From a virus, in the IMG/VR virus record IMGVR_UViG_3300023116_000318, positions 1 to 25,249 of that record: 25,249 nucleotides of DNA. One strand, 5' to 3'. Position 1 is the first letter of the stretch, and each line of letters opens with the position of its first letter. The notes under the pieces are model-generated. The model made no database searches. It saw nothing but the letters and a program-made list of their open reading frames with translations, and was not told the origin of the DNA. Made by a program: the position numbers and the translations under genes. This document shows positions 8,601 to 17,087 of the stretch, piece after piece.

Positions 8601-9156
8601 GAATAGTTATAAGCCCAGAAAGAACGCCGCCGACTAAAGCGCCAGACCCAATATTAATAGCAAGCTCCTGTGGCGTTGCTAGGGGGTCTACAGGATACCT
8701 AACGGCTTCTTGGGCACTGACCATAGCGCCAGTAGCTACCGCGCCTCTAGCAGCCGTTTTAGCGAATGTAGCGGCAGGAGCAAAAGGTATTGCAGCCCAA
8801 TTAAAAGGATCAAAGATTTCTGCGCCTAATTGAGCAAACACACCAGATTGAGCTAAAGTTTCTCTAGTTTTAAGCCCAGCTTCTAAATTACCAATAAGGT
8901 AATCCATATGCTCTTGATTTGTTGCCCTAAGAAGATAAGAGCCAAATGGCTTTAGATTCTCAGGAATATTATCAATTGCACTGTAGCCATCTTCTGGAAT
9001 ATTTGGAAAACTAGAACGCTCTTCAAAGTAATTAAAAACAGGATTGTACTTATAAGCAAGGCTTGCCTTAACAGTATCTATAAAATCAATCTCAGGAGAA
9101 GGGGCTACTCGCGTACCAGCCTCAAGACTTCTGACTATATCTAAACCATTTTGCAT
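5662..9156 (-). CDS. Large internal virion/ejection protein (gp16-like position) with metallopeptidase-like domain, 1164 residues
   Basis: Size and position (last and largest of three proteins after tail tubular B) match the T7 gp16-type internal virion protein that is ejected with DNA to span the envelope. Residues 115-190 hold Ala/Gly-rich hydrophobic stretches (FDPFNWAAIPFAPAATFAK, then GSGALVGGVLSGLITIPV), and a long helical middle follows. At about 795-930 lies a distinct domain with YRESENKIYIDEEHI, then HEIMH at 876-880, a zinc HExxH motif; E902 or E912 could be the third ligand. No lytic transglycosylase motif is visible at the N-terminus, unlike T7 gp16. The ATG abuts the upstream TAA with no gap. 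The ejection role is inferred from synteny. Confidence 0.85.
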   Translation of the reverse strand: MQNGLDIVRSLEAGTRVAPSPEIDFIDTVKASLAYKYNPVFNYFEERSSFPNIPEDGYSAIDNIPENLKPFGSYLLRATNQEHMDYLIGNLEAGLKTRETLAQSGVFAQLGAEIFDPFNWAAIPFAPAATFAKTAARGAVATGAMVSAQEAVRYPVDPLATPQELAINIGSGALVGGVLSGLITIPVQRRLAAQLNAEIEINNLRTAIAPEGEEPDARIAPSLFTDSWLYKAVPTPMKRILTDDNVPNSVKLTTLKIANDSGILLAANKQGQKIGNSVYQNAKLLEGEWIRVYDETINIWGESTGKGVVNPLDYTFNRKSFETWLEGVDSKAMRGIAPADDFEARAMASLNKFYENWEQRLNEQGLIGSAPYYEKFILGRERRTEDAQKRLQTARSPDYIARLEAQVRRYSDEVTEARAILDDIKEAGPVLPPNEKLFRPRYWDQDAIRANLEDFKRILTEWYTKNPSIIVRGKDGKSSRVMLDTSEQAIRRRVDETVDTILGIKDILDPEIGYYGAGKSKHFKHRLVDIPNELVLDYIQTNPVAVMKAYTQRTGARYEFARMFGGDTIDDVLDDVFNQMMDAGKTQAQAHAAMKDMRHLYKRVVGGLHRDPDSWDQSFGRILRSLAQFNYLGSAGVATMTEPAKIMMEHSLGPTFRGLFSIMKNNQLKMGAKEGRLAAEGIDNLMNSAHLRIVDDVNNNPFRSDILDRAKSPFYLLNGLGPITKIFKDFDAMMRCHTLIDYSVRWTQSKATKQEQEYLLRYNIDLEDAKKIANAPWQKSEAGFYMANTEAWTNTIEFPATKAEVISGPTNTFDGDRYKPAFYRESENKIYIDEEHIINEMWPERRWENPRVEGVKPIKKGIINSPEDYVTFIKMHEIMHSLNRPKAMGFDMRKKADKVAYENAINDLAVAEIEKQARVDPETVRTFRNALSSGIMNTILMGTPADKPIITDGIVYIPMRVARQFGMKEDKEFKGYARIENALLGLPFQFYSYSFAALNKITAAYGHGQLKNQWIGTAMSMGLGYMVLQYKTPDFVKMDFEDQFARAFDYSGVAALYSDIFYTAMSTSLALGGPNITGGVLQPRFPQEPDALDAATGVLGAGPSIAADLGRGVYDLTTGNIGEGTKQIIRNLPFARMWFWKGKMNELTNMIEGELDDGIGFGRY
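6367..6774 (-). other. Metallopeptidase-like domain within the 1164-residue protein
   Basis: Residues about 795-930. The domain opens with a stretch typical of zincin-like phage domains (AFYRESENKIYIDEEHI), then WPERRWENPRVEGVKP, then FIKMHEIMHSLNR. His876, Glu877 and His880 (codons 6531-6517) form HExxH. It probably binds zinc; substrate unknown. Candidates are self-processing, envelope proteins or peptide crosslinks. Confidence 0.65.
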
Positions 9157-12100
9157 TTAACCACCAAACGGAGAAGTAAGAATTGCACTAGGAACTTTGT
9201 CCAATCTTTTCTGACCTTCTATAAGCTGTTGCCTTTGCTCATTTTCTTTTCTTAATTCTGCTTCTAACTCAGCAGCCTTTGCATCGTAATAATCAGAAAT
9301 ATCATTCTTATTAAATGTTGGCAGCCAAAGCTGACCCCCTTCTGCTTTAAGAACTTCTTCTTCAGTCCTAAGAGGTTTGCCTCTTGAGTCTGATCTATAG
9401 ATCAAAGGTCTTAATTCATTGTTCTTATCAATAAAATAAGCCTGATAAAAAACATCACTACCAACTGGAACTGGAACCAACTTAATTTGTTTTATATTCT
9501 GTTCTGATCTTGCGTCTGTTTCCCATGGGGGAACTGGCAATTCATCAATTTCGCCAAGAGCAAAAGAAACAATCTCACCATCAATCTCAATATTTTTTGG
9601 TAGCTGTCTATTTACCGCAGAAAGAAAAGCAATCCTTGCTTCATCATCACCCTTAAAATAATTTTCTAATGAGTGCCTTGATTTTGATACATTACCCATA
9701 GGCAATGCAGGATCAGCAATATATTCCGATGCAGTATATTTTTCATCTAAAATTCTTTGCGCTTTTTCTTTGGCAACTTCTAGTGAAGCACCAGATAGAA
9801 GATAATAATCTAACGTACTTTTTATTTCCGTAGCTAAAGTTGGATCATTTTCTGTAATCTCATTAGCAACAGAAATTAAAGAAATCTTTTGACCTTTTTT
9901 ATTGACCAATTGGTTTGATCTATTTTGTCTGCCAGCTTCACTTAGCTGCATTTTCTTAAGATTAACCGCAATTTCAGCTATGGGCGTTTCTGTATCCCTA
10001 GAAAGATTAATAACATCATTTAAAAAAGCACGATCATCAAAAGAAATAGAATCTCCAAAAGCACTTTTGGGCAAAGCATTGTATAAAGATATAAACGACT
10101 GAGCATTTGTGTTAAACTGCCCACTTGTTATAGCTTTTAAACCATCAACAAGACGATCAGAAACAGCACTGCCAACAATAGGAAGATACAAACTCTTTTG
10201 TGCATCGGTCCAAGATGAAAAGTTTTCAACAGGAAGTTTTGCCCTATCTAGAATTGTATCAGTAGCCTGTCTATCTTTAGCAATATTAGAGTTACCATTT
10301 CCAGAAAGGATTCTTACGCTTCTATTAACTTCTTCTAGTTGATCTTCTCTTTGTTTTTCTTGTTCTTTAAGCCTTACATTAAGAGAGTTTATATCTGATA
10401 AAACCGCCTCTTTATCTTCTGGTGTTGTTAGTTTTAAGATAGCATCGCCAACAGCAATAGTCGCATCAGAAAGCTGATCTCTATCTTTGCCATCTGTTGC
10501 TACATACAAGTTTAAGTTATTTAACTGAGAAGAAGATGCTCCTTGTGCAATAAAACCAGTGACTTCATTCTTAGCCATTGATTTACGCATAGAAGAAAGA
10601 AGGCCATCAATATCAGTAGCAGTCAAAGCAAAAGCATTAGCCCGCAATTTTTTCTCAAGATTTGAGTAAACTTCAGGCGTAACTCCGCGCGTTATTGCAT
10701 TTGAAACTTCTCTTGTTAAATCAAGCTCTAGGATTCTATCGTCTCTTTTCTTTTTAAGAGAATCTTTTCCTGAGTTGAGAATAGACTGGGCTTTATCTTT
10801 TATTTCTTGATTATCTAAGAAGTCAGAAGCGTGTAGCTCATCAATGATGCTTCTTTGCCTTGAGGTTAAAAGCCCTCGACTATAGTTAGGATTTTGAAGC
10901 GCAGCCTTTGCAGAGTCAATATTCCCCTCAAGTCCAAGCTCTGTAAGAAATGGCTCTATTAATTTTAACTTTGCATTATTGCGCTCTTCTCTTAAACGAC
11001 CAGCAGCAACTCTTGCATCTTTACCATAAACACCAGATTCATAATTTTTTTGAAGCCCTTGGTCTAATGTGTTGTAATGATTTTTTATTGTATTAAACGC
11101 ACTGTTAATTGCAATTGGTGGGTGAGGACCAAAAAGATTAGCACCCTCAGTTGTATTATATGCTACATAAGCTGAAACATTAGAAAATGTATCTACAGAT
11201 TCTTCAAACTTAAGAAAGTCAATTCTAGCTTGCTCTTCAACACTAGCCTGTATTGCCGTTTGCTCATCTGCGTAAGCAGCATCATAATCAGAAGAAATAC
11301 CAGAAGCGTAATTAATTATTGCCTGTCTTTCGCTCGGATCAATAAACTCAAGAACCTTCTTAGTTTCAGCCTCATCTAAAGCAATACCTCTGTCACCATT
11401 ACTTTGAAGGTAAAGAATAAGTTGACTACGCTCCATTGGCGTAGCTGTTTGTTTTATAAGGTAGTCAATGCCACCAAGAGCAATAGCTTTATCATAACCA
11501 CTTGCTACACGCTGATCATCACCAGCATTAAAATTAGGAAGCGCAGAAGCAATACCATCACCCGCAGCACCAACATTCTTATTTTTAATTGCTATAGCAG
11601 ATTCAAAGTCACCAGCCGCAGCCGCAGACCTTGCTTCATCTTGATTATTAGAAATAAAAAGAGAAAGCTGAGAAGAAGCATTTGCCCTCGCTCTAGCAAC
11701 AACCTTCTCTTGAATATTTAATTTTGTAAGAGCCAGATACTTAGCGCCAGTAGATTCAATGTAAGCCTCATACTTACCGCCAGAGTTATTAGACATCTGA
11801 CCAATGTAATCGCTCATAGCTTCGTCATAAGACTCAGGAGCAAACTGATATTTTAAAGCAAGCTCTTTTGCTTTAAGCTGCATTTCAGTATTTATTGAGT
11901 CCTCAAAGCGCTGATCAATAACACGCTGATAGGCTTCAGCAGCAATCTGTCCAAATCCTTGTGGTGCTTTATATGCCTCTGGTTTGCCAGTTGTAGGGTC
12001 AATAGTTGTTAGCTTTTCTTGCTCAGCCGCAAGAGCAACATCAACCCCCTTTTTTTCAGCAGCCCTTGCTGCATCCCTAAATGCAAGGTTAGCCATTGTT

Positions 12101-12207
12101 CCAGCCGCTTGGCTAATGGCTTGGCCTACTGAAGCTGCACCAGCATCGGCTCGAACAACTCCGACTGGCTGATTAAAGATTTGGGTTCTCTGTCTAATTA
12201 CAGCCAT
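9157..12207 (-). CDS. Internal virion protein (gp15-like position), 1016 residues
   Basis: A long, mainly helical protein that begins MAVIRQRTQIFNQPVGVVRA and has an Ala/Gln-rich N-terminal region (ASVGQAISQAAGTMANLAFR, residues 25-45) and many Lys/Glu-rich coiled stretches. It ends in a coiled tail (AKAAELEAELRKENEQRQQL) and SPFGG. The start shares its A with the upstream stop (TAATG) and the stop abuts the next ATG. Length and place between gp14-like and gp16-like genes fit the T7 gp15-type ejection protein (747 residues in T7; longer here). No enzymatic motif is visible. Assigned by synteny and composition. Confidence 0.82.
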   Translation of the reverse strand: MAVIRQRTQIFNQPVGVVRADAGAASVGQAISQAAGTMANLAFRDAARAAEKKGVDVALAAEQEKLTTIDPTTGKPEAYKAPQGFGQIAAEAYQRVIDQRFEDSINTEMQLKAKELALKYQFAPESYDEAMSDYIGQMSNNSGGKYEAYIESTGAKYLALTKLNIQEKVVARARANASSQLSLFISNNQDEARSAAAAGDFESAIAIKNKNVGAAGDGIASALPNFNAGDDQRVASGYDKAIALGGIDYLIKQTATPMERSQLILYLQSNGDRGIALDEAETKKVLEFIDPSERQAIINYASGISSDYDAAYADEQTAIQASVEEQARIDFLKFEESVDTFSNVSAYVAYNTTEGANLFGPHPPIAINSAFNTIKNHYNTLDQGLQKNYESGVYGKDARVAAGRLREERNNAKLKLIEPFLTELGLEGNIDSAKAALQNPNYSRGLLTSRQRSIIDELHASDFLDNQEIKDKAQSILNSGKDSLKKKRDDRILELDLTREVSNAITRGVTPEVYSNLEKKLRANAFALTATDIDGLLSSMRKSMAKNEVTGFIAQGASSSQLNNLNLYVATDGKDRDQLSDATIAVGDAILKLTTPEDKEAVLSDINSLNVRLKEQEKQREDQLEEVNRSVRILSGNGNSNIAKDRQATDTILDRAKLPVENFSSWTDAQKSLYLPIVGSAVSDRLVDGLKAITSGQFNTNAQSFISLYNALPKSAFGDSISFDDRAFLNDVINLSRDTETPIAEIAVNLKKMQLSEAGRQNRSNQLVNKKGQKISLISVANEITENDPTLATEIKSTLDYYLLSGASLEVAKEKAQRILDEKYTASEYIADPALPMGNVSKSRHSLENYFKGDDEARIAFLSAVNRQLPKNIEIDGEIVSFALGEIDELPVPPWETDARSEQNIKQIKLVPVPVGSDVFYQAYFIDKNNELRPLIYRSDSRGKPLRTEEEVLKAEGGQLWLPTFNKNDISDYYDAKAAELEAELRKENEQRQQLIEGQKRLDKVPSAILTSPFGG

Positions 12208-12698
12208 TATGTTTGAACCTTCTTATACTGATAACCAGCCTCTGCCATAGTACCAACTGCACTAAACAGAGAAGAGTAAAGAGCATTACGACCACGGCGT
12301 TTCTCAGCCATAGCCATCATATCAGCGCGTAAATCTTCTGCTCTTGTTTGACGTGCTATTCTGCCAAGGTCTTGACCAGCTATTTCTTCTTGCCGCTTCA
12401 AGAACGCTTCAACACTGCGATCAGCCCCAATATCACGACCTTGTGCCGCAAATGCAGCAAGGTTTGCAGAAGTTGCTAGATCATATTCCTCGCGCCTTGC
12501 TCTAGCTTGCTGCATTGCAGTAACTTGATTTTCTTTTTTTTGCGTTTGCATTTGAAACGCATTAAGCCTTGCTTCTTCTTGTTGAGCCTTACCAGCCATT
12601 ACTGTGCCCAAAACACTTACAGCAGTACCCGCTAAAGCTAAAGGCGCTGCTAGTGCTGGATTTAAAAATACTGCGCCAGAAAGTGGATCAAGTGCCAT
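12207..12698 (-). CDS. Internal virion protein (gp14-like), 163 residues
   Basis: Typical of small ejection proteins of T7-like phages: an N-terminal hydrophobic stretch at residues 8-35 (AVFLNPALAAPLALAGTAVS), then a long Q/A/R-rich helix (AFQMQTQKKENQVTAMQQAR), the pattern FAAQGRDIGADRSVEAFLKR (about 84-103), and a second hydrophobic helix near the end (ALYSSLFSAVGTMAEAGYQY). In T7, gp14 forms the outer-membrane part of the ejection channel. Both ends share a base with neighbouring start or stop codons (TAATG), so it is coupled to tail tubular B and to the gp15-like gene. Confidence 0.85.
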   Translation of the reverse strand: MALDPLSGAVFLNPALAAPLALAGTAVSVLGTVMAGKAQQEEARLNAFQMQTQKKENQVTAMQQARARREEYDLATSANLAAFAAQGRDIGADRSVEAFLKRQEEIAGQDLGRIARQTRAEDLRADMMAMAEKRRGRNALYSSLFSAVGTMAEAGYQYKKVQT

Positions 12699-15664
12699 TA
12701 AACTATTAACTCCGTAACTATTCCATTTACTTGCATAGTAAGCGGATCATCTTGTTCAATCGTAATCTGCGGATCACGACTATACCCCAAAGAACGAAAC
12801 TCTTTCTTACCAGTAAAGCCAGCAGCCATCGAAGGCTTTCTGCTATTTACTTTTACTGAGTTTGCATTCTTTAAGTCTAAAACAATATTGGTAATACCTC
12901 TTGGCGTTCCAGTTGCAGGACCACCACCCATAGAAGCATCAACCGCATTTGTAATTATCTTTGCTGTGTACTTCTTACCCACATAAGCATGAGTGTAGTT
13001 CTCAGCAGAGTATGCAGAAAGATCAACCTGATTGCTTACATTTACAGTAAATGCACCAAGAGAATACTGAGTAGAGTCCTTGATTGCTATTACATCAACA
13101 GAATCCCCAGAAGAATACACCGCGCTTACATCAACAAGATTAGTTGATATTGCACCATATAGCCAGAAGTCTAGGCCAACTTCAGTATCAAACTCACAGA
13201 GTTGCAAGTTGCCATCTGAGTCATAGACATTAACAAATATACGATCCTCAATAGCGCAAACAGAACCAAAGGTCCCAGCCGTTGTTACTCTAGTCCAAGC
13301 TGCCCTACGCTCTGCTCTATTCGAAGTAAATAAAACCATTTCACCATTAGTCATGGTAAATGCAGCATAAGAATCTGGCAGACCAAAACCACTATGTGCA
13401 ACAGCAGCATACTTTGGCGTATCAATTAAATGAGAAGCAATTGTAGAAACAGCAACAGAGCTATAAGCATCCTCTGCATCGGTATAAAGATATTCGCGTA
13501 TAATCCTGCCGTTTAACTCACAAAATATTGTAGCGCCATCAATCTCCACTGGCTTTACAAACTCAACGCCAAATGGTGTTTGCTTTCTAATCTGAGCATT
13601 TGTTGGTGTAATAGCTTGGTTAAGATATGTTGGCACGTAGAGTTCGCTTGACGCGGTAAATACTTGCAGGTCACGATTGGAAATCAAATACCGTATTTCA
13701 TTAACATCGCCTGTTGCTGCAATAAGATTGATTGAATCCGCATCAGCAGCCTCACCAACATCAAAGTTAAAGTATTCTCCAATCTTACTAAACCAAAGTG
13801 CATCAGGTTCAGCTATTGTACCGCCGTAAACAAGCCTGTTCTCATGGAAAGTAACAGCAGCAGGGTATCCTCTTTTTGCTGAGAATGATTGCTCGTCCCA
13901 ATCTGCAGTAGGTGAATCGCTTGAAATCGTTACATAACCACCACCATCTTCAGCAGAAGACGCTGACCCACCCGCATTAAATGTAAAGGTATTTTCATCA
14001 ATAATACCGCTTACAGTTTGAGGGCCATTTAAGTTGCCAGTATTAATTCCACCAACAGCAGAGGCATTTGATATAGTAATAGACTCACCACCAGCAAAGC
14101 CATGAGCCAACATAGTAACTTCTACATTAGCTGTACTACCATCAGTGCGAAGTGGATTCAAAACAGATAACCGCGTTGATAGTTCATCAACAACATCGCC
14201 AGTTGCTTGAGTGGCAGATTGAACACTGGTTATTTCAATTTCATTTCCACTGTATCTTACAATTACGCCAACGTGCAAAGAGTCCAAATAATTTCCAGCA
14301 GTTTGTGTCCCTGTGGTGTCCCAGTAATCAGTGCTGGTTGTTAATGTAATACCAGTGCCAGTTGTTGCGCTAGGGTCAAGCGTTGTTCCATGATCTTGAA
14401 ACTTAGAGTAAGGCTGAAACGTAACGCTGTTATCTAGTCGCTGATCGAAGGTGTAAGTGCTAATTTCAAAAGCTGTGAGGCTGGTTCTTGTTAGCAATCT
14501 TGGCGCAAACAATGGATGACATATCCACATTACATCGCCACGCTGTGTTGCTGTATATTGTTTTAAGTAATCTTGATCAAATGGCAAAGCAGCCGCGCTC
14601 GTATCTGCGGTAATAGTTGCAACAAGACTTACAGTACCATCTGTCAAAAGTCGAAAACATCTAACCTTAGCATTCTCTACAGAGATTACATACTCTTCAT
14701 TCTGGTCAAAAACAAAAGGAAATAAATGAGATTGCTCTAAATAACTTGAGCGTGAGTATTGAAAAATTTTTGATTCCCCAAATTGAGCAACATAAAAATA
14801 AGAATTATCAGGTTTAAAAAAAACTCCTTGTGGAAGAGTTCCTTCAGAAACTACTGAAGTAAAAGTATTGTCATAAGATACAGTAGAAATATCCCAAGCC
14901 GTTGAAAGTGAGTAAAAATAAATAGTATCAGAATTACTCCCAACGACATACATCTTCGTTCCATCATCATTAAAATGCAATCCAGTAGGATTCGTCTCTT
15001 GAGAAGCTACAGAAAAATATCCGCTAGAACCTGTTATACCAGAAAGTGAAAATGGAGTAGGTAAAGAATACTCTACTACGCTGCCACTAAAACCACTTTC
15101 TAGGACAAACATTTTAGTTCCATCAGATTTAAAAAATAAACTCCTAGGATTTGTGACGCTAACTGTACCTACATGAGTTGCAGTGGTAATATCCCAAGCA
15201 GTAGATAAATCATAAGCATAAACGTTATCATTTTGATCGCCGCAAAAAAACATTTTAGTTCCGTCAGATTTAAAAAATAAACCTGTTGGCGTAGTATCTT
15301 GGCTAGAAACTGATAAAAATGAATCAAAAGATGCTGTCGATATATCCCATGCTGTTGTTAAATCGTATCTATTTATTCCAGATAAAGATGTACATATATA
15401 AATTGTTAAGCCATTAGGTTTAAAAAATATATCATAAGGACTAGAAATTGAAAGTTCTGTTTCAGGAGGATAAACAAAACTTGATCCATAATTATGGATA
15501 TGTTTTAGGCCGTATCTTTTTTTCAAAGAGCCTTCCGCAGTAACCACCATATTTTCTACGCGCTGCGCAGATGCAGGATACACCGCAGTATCAGTTCTCA
15601 TTACTAATGAATCACTGACTTCTCCAAACTGAAAGCTGTTCTGAGCAACTCTAATTTTTTGCAT
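12698..15664 (-). CDS. Tail tubular protein B (T7 gp12-like nozzle) with inserted beta-propeller-like repeats, 988 residues
   Basis: The N-terminus (QKIRVAQNSFQFGEVSDSLV) and the following TDTAVYPASAQRVENMVVTA and GSLKKRYGLKHIHNYG are the signature of T7 gp12-like nozzle proteins. The family resumes at about residue 312 with FPFVFDQNEEYVISVENAKV. Between them lies an extra block of some 250 residues with five repeats. Later parts (GFAGGESITISNA, FHENRLVYGGTIAEPDALWF, SNRDLQVFTASSELYV) fit the family. T7 gp12 has 794 residues, so the insert explains the length. I start at ATG 15664, which overlaps the tail tubular A stop as TGATG; a TTG one codon earlier is less likely. Confidence 0.92.
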   Translation of the reverse strand: MQKIRVAQNSFQFGEVSDSLVMRTDTAVYPASAQRVENMVVTAEGSLKKRYGLKHIHNYGSSFVYPPETELSISSPYDIFFKPNGLTIYICTSLSGINRYDLTTAWDISTASFDSFLSVSSQDTTPTGLFFKSDGTKMFFCGDQNDNVYAYDLSTAWDITTATHVGTVSVTNPRSLFFKSDGTKMFVLESGFSGSVVEYSLPTPFSLSGITGSSGYFSVASQETNPTGLHFNDDGTKMYVVGSNSDTIYFYSLSTAWDISTVSYDNTFTSVVSEGTLPQGVFFKPDNSYFYVAQFGESKIFQYSRSSYLEQSHLFPFVFDQNEEYVISVENAKVRCFRLLTDGTVSLVATITADTSAAALPFDQDYLKQYTATQRGDVMWICHPLFAPRLLTRTSLTAFEISTYTFDQRLDNSVTFQPYSKFQDHGTTLDPSATTGTGITLTTSTDYWDTTGTQTAGNYLDSLHVGVIVRYSGNEIEITSVQSATQATGDVVDELSTRLSVLNPLRTDGSTANVEVTMLAHGFAGGESITISNASAVGGINTGNLNGPQTVSGIIDENTFTFNAGGSASSAEDGGGYVTISSDSPTADWDEQSFSAKRGYPAAVTFHENRLVYGGTIAEPDALWFSKIGEYFNFDVGEAADADSINLIAATGDVNEIRYLISNRDLQVFTASSELYVPTYLNQAITPTNAQIRKQTPFGVEFVKPVEIDGATIFCELNGRIIREYLYTDAEDAYSSVAVSTIASHLIDTPKYAAVAHSGFGLPDSYAAFTMTNGEMVLFTSNRAERRAAWTRVTTAGTFGSVCAIEDRIFVNVYDSDGNLQLCEFDTEVGLDFWLYGAISTNLVDVSAVYSSGDSVDVIAIKDSTQYSLGAFTVNVSNQVDLSAYSAENYTHAYVGKKYTAKIITNAVDASMGGGPATGTPRGITNIVLDLKNANSVKVNSRKPSMAAGFTGKKEFRSLGYSRDPQITIEQDDPLTMQVNGIVTELIV
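14732..15487 (-). repeat. Five-fold 50-residue repeat inserted in tail tubular B
   Basis: Five tandem units share the pattern P(x)G(L/V)FFKxDGTKMFxxG, then a Y/F-rich strand and LSTAWDISTASYD. Units begin at residues about 75, 118, 168, 218 and 270. Unit 3 is divergent and unit 5 ends early. Each unit looks like one four-stranded propeller blade. The repeats start right after the conserved N-terminal strand region and end before the conserved FPFVFDQNEEYV, so this is a clean domain insertion, probably exposed on the tail nozzle. Confidence 0.8.
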
Positions 15665-16248
15665 CAACTACGCCTTTCAGCAATAAACCTCGATGTGTGG
15701 AGTTTTCTGGTGGTCTGTTGTTGTGAGTCCAAACGCCTTGCCTTTATAAGCTGGCGCTCTGCCTTTTCCTCAAAAGCAGTCGCCAATGAAGCATCCCTAG
15801 CAACAGACATAGCAAGCATTGAAGCAACAGATAGCTCAACACCAGTAATAAAGTAAGAAGGCCAGTTAGCCTCATCAGCCCTAAAGATATAATCAGCAAT
15901 TACAGTATCGGTTGTTGTCGCATCACAGAACGCATTGCCTTCATAAATATCATATTCAATCGGCAGGTCTTGGATTGTAATTACTGAAATCATCAAAGAG
16001 TCAGCTGGCAGCGCATAAGAAGCATCCCAGCGTGTTAAAGGTGCAGTACCATTTCTAGTAAGCTGCGCTTGTTTAGATGCAAACCTCCATCTTGTGCTGG
16101 TTAAAAGACCTTGAGCAATATCCTCATATACAGCATTAGCAACCGTTGCCTCGGCAGTAGAGTCACTAAATGAAGAAATAGCATCACCGCCAATCAGGAG
16201 GGATGCTCTCGAACAAATCAATAATGGTGTGTTTGCTATCGTTGGCAT
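15664..16248 (-). CDS. Tail tubular protein A (T7 gp11-like gatekeeper), 194 residues
   Basis: It begins MPTIANTPLLICSRASLLIG and contains the classic features of T7 gp11-like adaptor proteins: YEDIAQGLLTSTRWRFASKQ (residues about 41-60), WDASYALPADSLMISVI and ANWPSYFITGVELSVASMLA. About 194 residues is the normal family size. The protein forms the ring between portal and nozzle, closing the head. Its C-terminus (SQQQTTRKLHTSRFIAERRS) is basic. It follows the capsid gene across a hairpin and overlaps tail tubular B by one base. Confidence 0.93.
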   Translation of the reverse strand: MPTIANTPLLICSRASLLIGGDAISSFSDSTAEATVANAVYEDIAQGLLTSTRWRFASKQAQLTRNGTAPLTRWDASYALPADSLMISVITIQDLPIEYDIYEGNAFCDATTTDTVIADYIFRADEANWPSYFITGVELSVASMLAMSVARDASLATAFEEKAERQLIKARRLDSQQQTTRKLHTSRFIAERRS

Positions 16249-16254
16249 GGCAGT

Positions 16255-16274
16255 ATGGGGGCCGAAGCCCCCAT
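16255..16274 (-). terminator. UUCG-capped hairpin directly after the major capsid gene
   Basis: On the minus strand an 8-base-pair perfect stem (ATGGGGGC with GCCCCCAT) is closed by the very stable cUUCGg loop, 4 bases after the capsid stop. No U-tract follows (ATACTGCC), so it may act as a partial terminator or as an mRNA 3'-end stabiliser. In T7 the late terminator sits at the same place, between genes 10 and 11. Confidence 0.75.
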
Positions 16275-16277
16275 CCC

Positions 16278-17087
16278 TTAGTTGTTGTCTAAGACTTCAA
16301 AGACACCATCGTCATCAATAACAACAGCACCCATTGACATCATAGAGGTTGCAAGGTGTGAAACCTTCTGAGGTACATAGTTTACCTCAGTCTGAACATC
16401 AGAGTTAATACCAAGTCCAACAGCAGTTGTGTGGTATGCAAAGTTCTTACCACCAGCAACAGCAGACGTTGAGAAAATCTTGAAGCCCAAGAACTCTTTC
16501 ATTGTCATACCGCCAGCGTAGGGCAGATTCTGCGGTCCAACAAAGTCAGAAGATGCAAACTCATTGATTCCATACAGGTCAGCAAAACCAGCAGGAGACA
16601 TAGCAAGATAGCGTTGTCCGTCTTCTGGAATGTCTTCATTGCCGAATGTTTCAAACAATGACAAAAGGTCTGCTTTTTCAAGAGCAGATGAAGTGTCATG
16701 GATTTGAGTTGAATTAGCACCAGCATCCATAGCTGTTGTAATCAATTCATCAGTCTTACGACCAAGAGCAGCAGCAGCAGATTGCGCTACAGCTTGACGC
16801 TCATTGATGTTGATTTTCAATTCATCCAGCTTGTCGATGTACTCCGCAGCGTAGTGATCTGTCATCGTTGCTTCGACATTAGTGTGTACCAGCTCCATTG
16901 CAGTTACATCACCATTGCGAGATTTAGTGCTTGCAGTACCTTTACCAATTACTTGGAAACGAGCAACTGAGCCAGTTACGTTCGAAGAGCGAACAGTGTT
17001 ACGGAATTTGGAACCCATACGCTGATACGCCATGTGAACTTCTGTCTCAAACTGCTTGATAAAGGCTTGGTCAATTGTATTAGCCAT
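16278..17087 (-). CDS. Major capsid protein, 269 residues
   Basis: The gene lies between the scaffold/gp13-like pair and tail tubular A, where T7-like phages encode capsid. The protein begins MANTIDQAFIKQFETEVHMA and has the capsid-typical series TVRSSNVTGSVARFQVIGKG, TMTDHYAAEYIDKLDELKIN, ERQAVAQSAAAALGRKTDEL and a C-terminal SHLATSMMSMGAVVIDDDGV. It is shorter than T7 gp10A (345 residues) but has the usual HK97-fold features as far as sequence shows: N-arm, spine helix with Ala-rich face, and a conserved MTMKEFLGFKIFSTSAV stretch. The ribosome site is AAGGA, 8 bases upstream. An 80-base spacer and a downstream hairpin suggest separately tuned high expression. Confidence 0.92.
   Translation of the reverse strand: MANTIDQAFIKQFETEVHMAYQRMGSKFRNTVRSSNVTGSVARFQVIGKGTASTKSRNGDVTAMELVHTNVEATMTDHYAAEYIDKLDELKININERQAVAQSAAAALGRKTDELITTAMDAGANSTQIHDTSSALEKADLLSLFETFGNEDIPEDGQRYLAMSPAGFADLYGINEFASSDFVGPQNLPYAGGMTMKEFLGFKIFSTSAVAGGKNFAYHTTAVGLGINSDVQTEVNYVPQKVSHLATSMMSMGAVVIDDDGVFEVLDNN

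Noticed and set aside
11404-11721. Possible frameshift or split in the gp15-like gene
   Set aside because: The minus-strand frame is continuous for 1016 codons and the opposite-strand frame has no coding features.
15665-15667. TTG start one codon before the tail tubular B ATG
   Set aside because: The ATG at 15664 forms a TGATG overlap with the upstream stop and keeps the conserved N-terminus.
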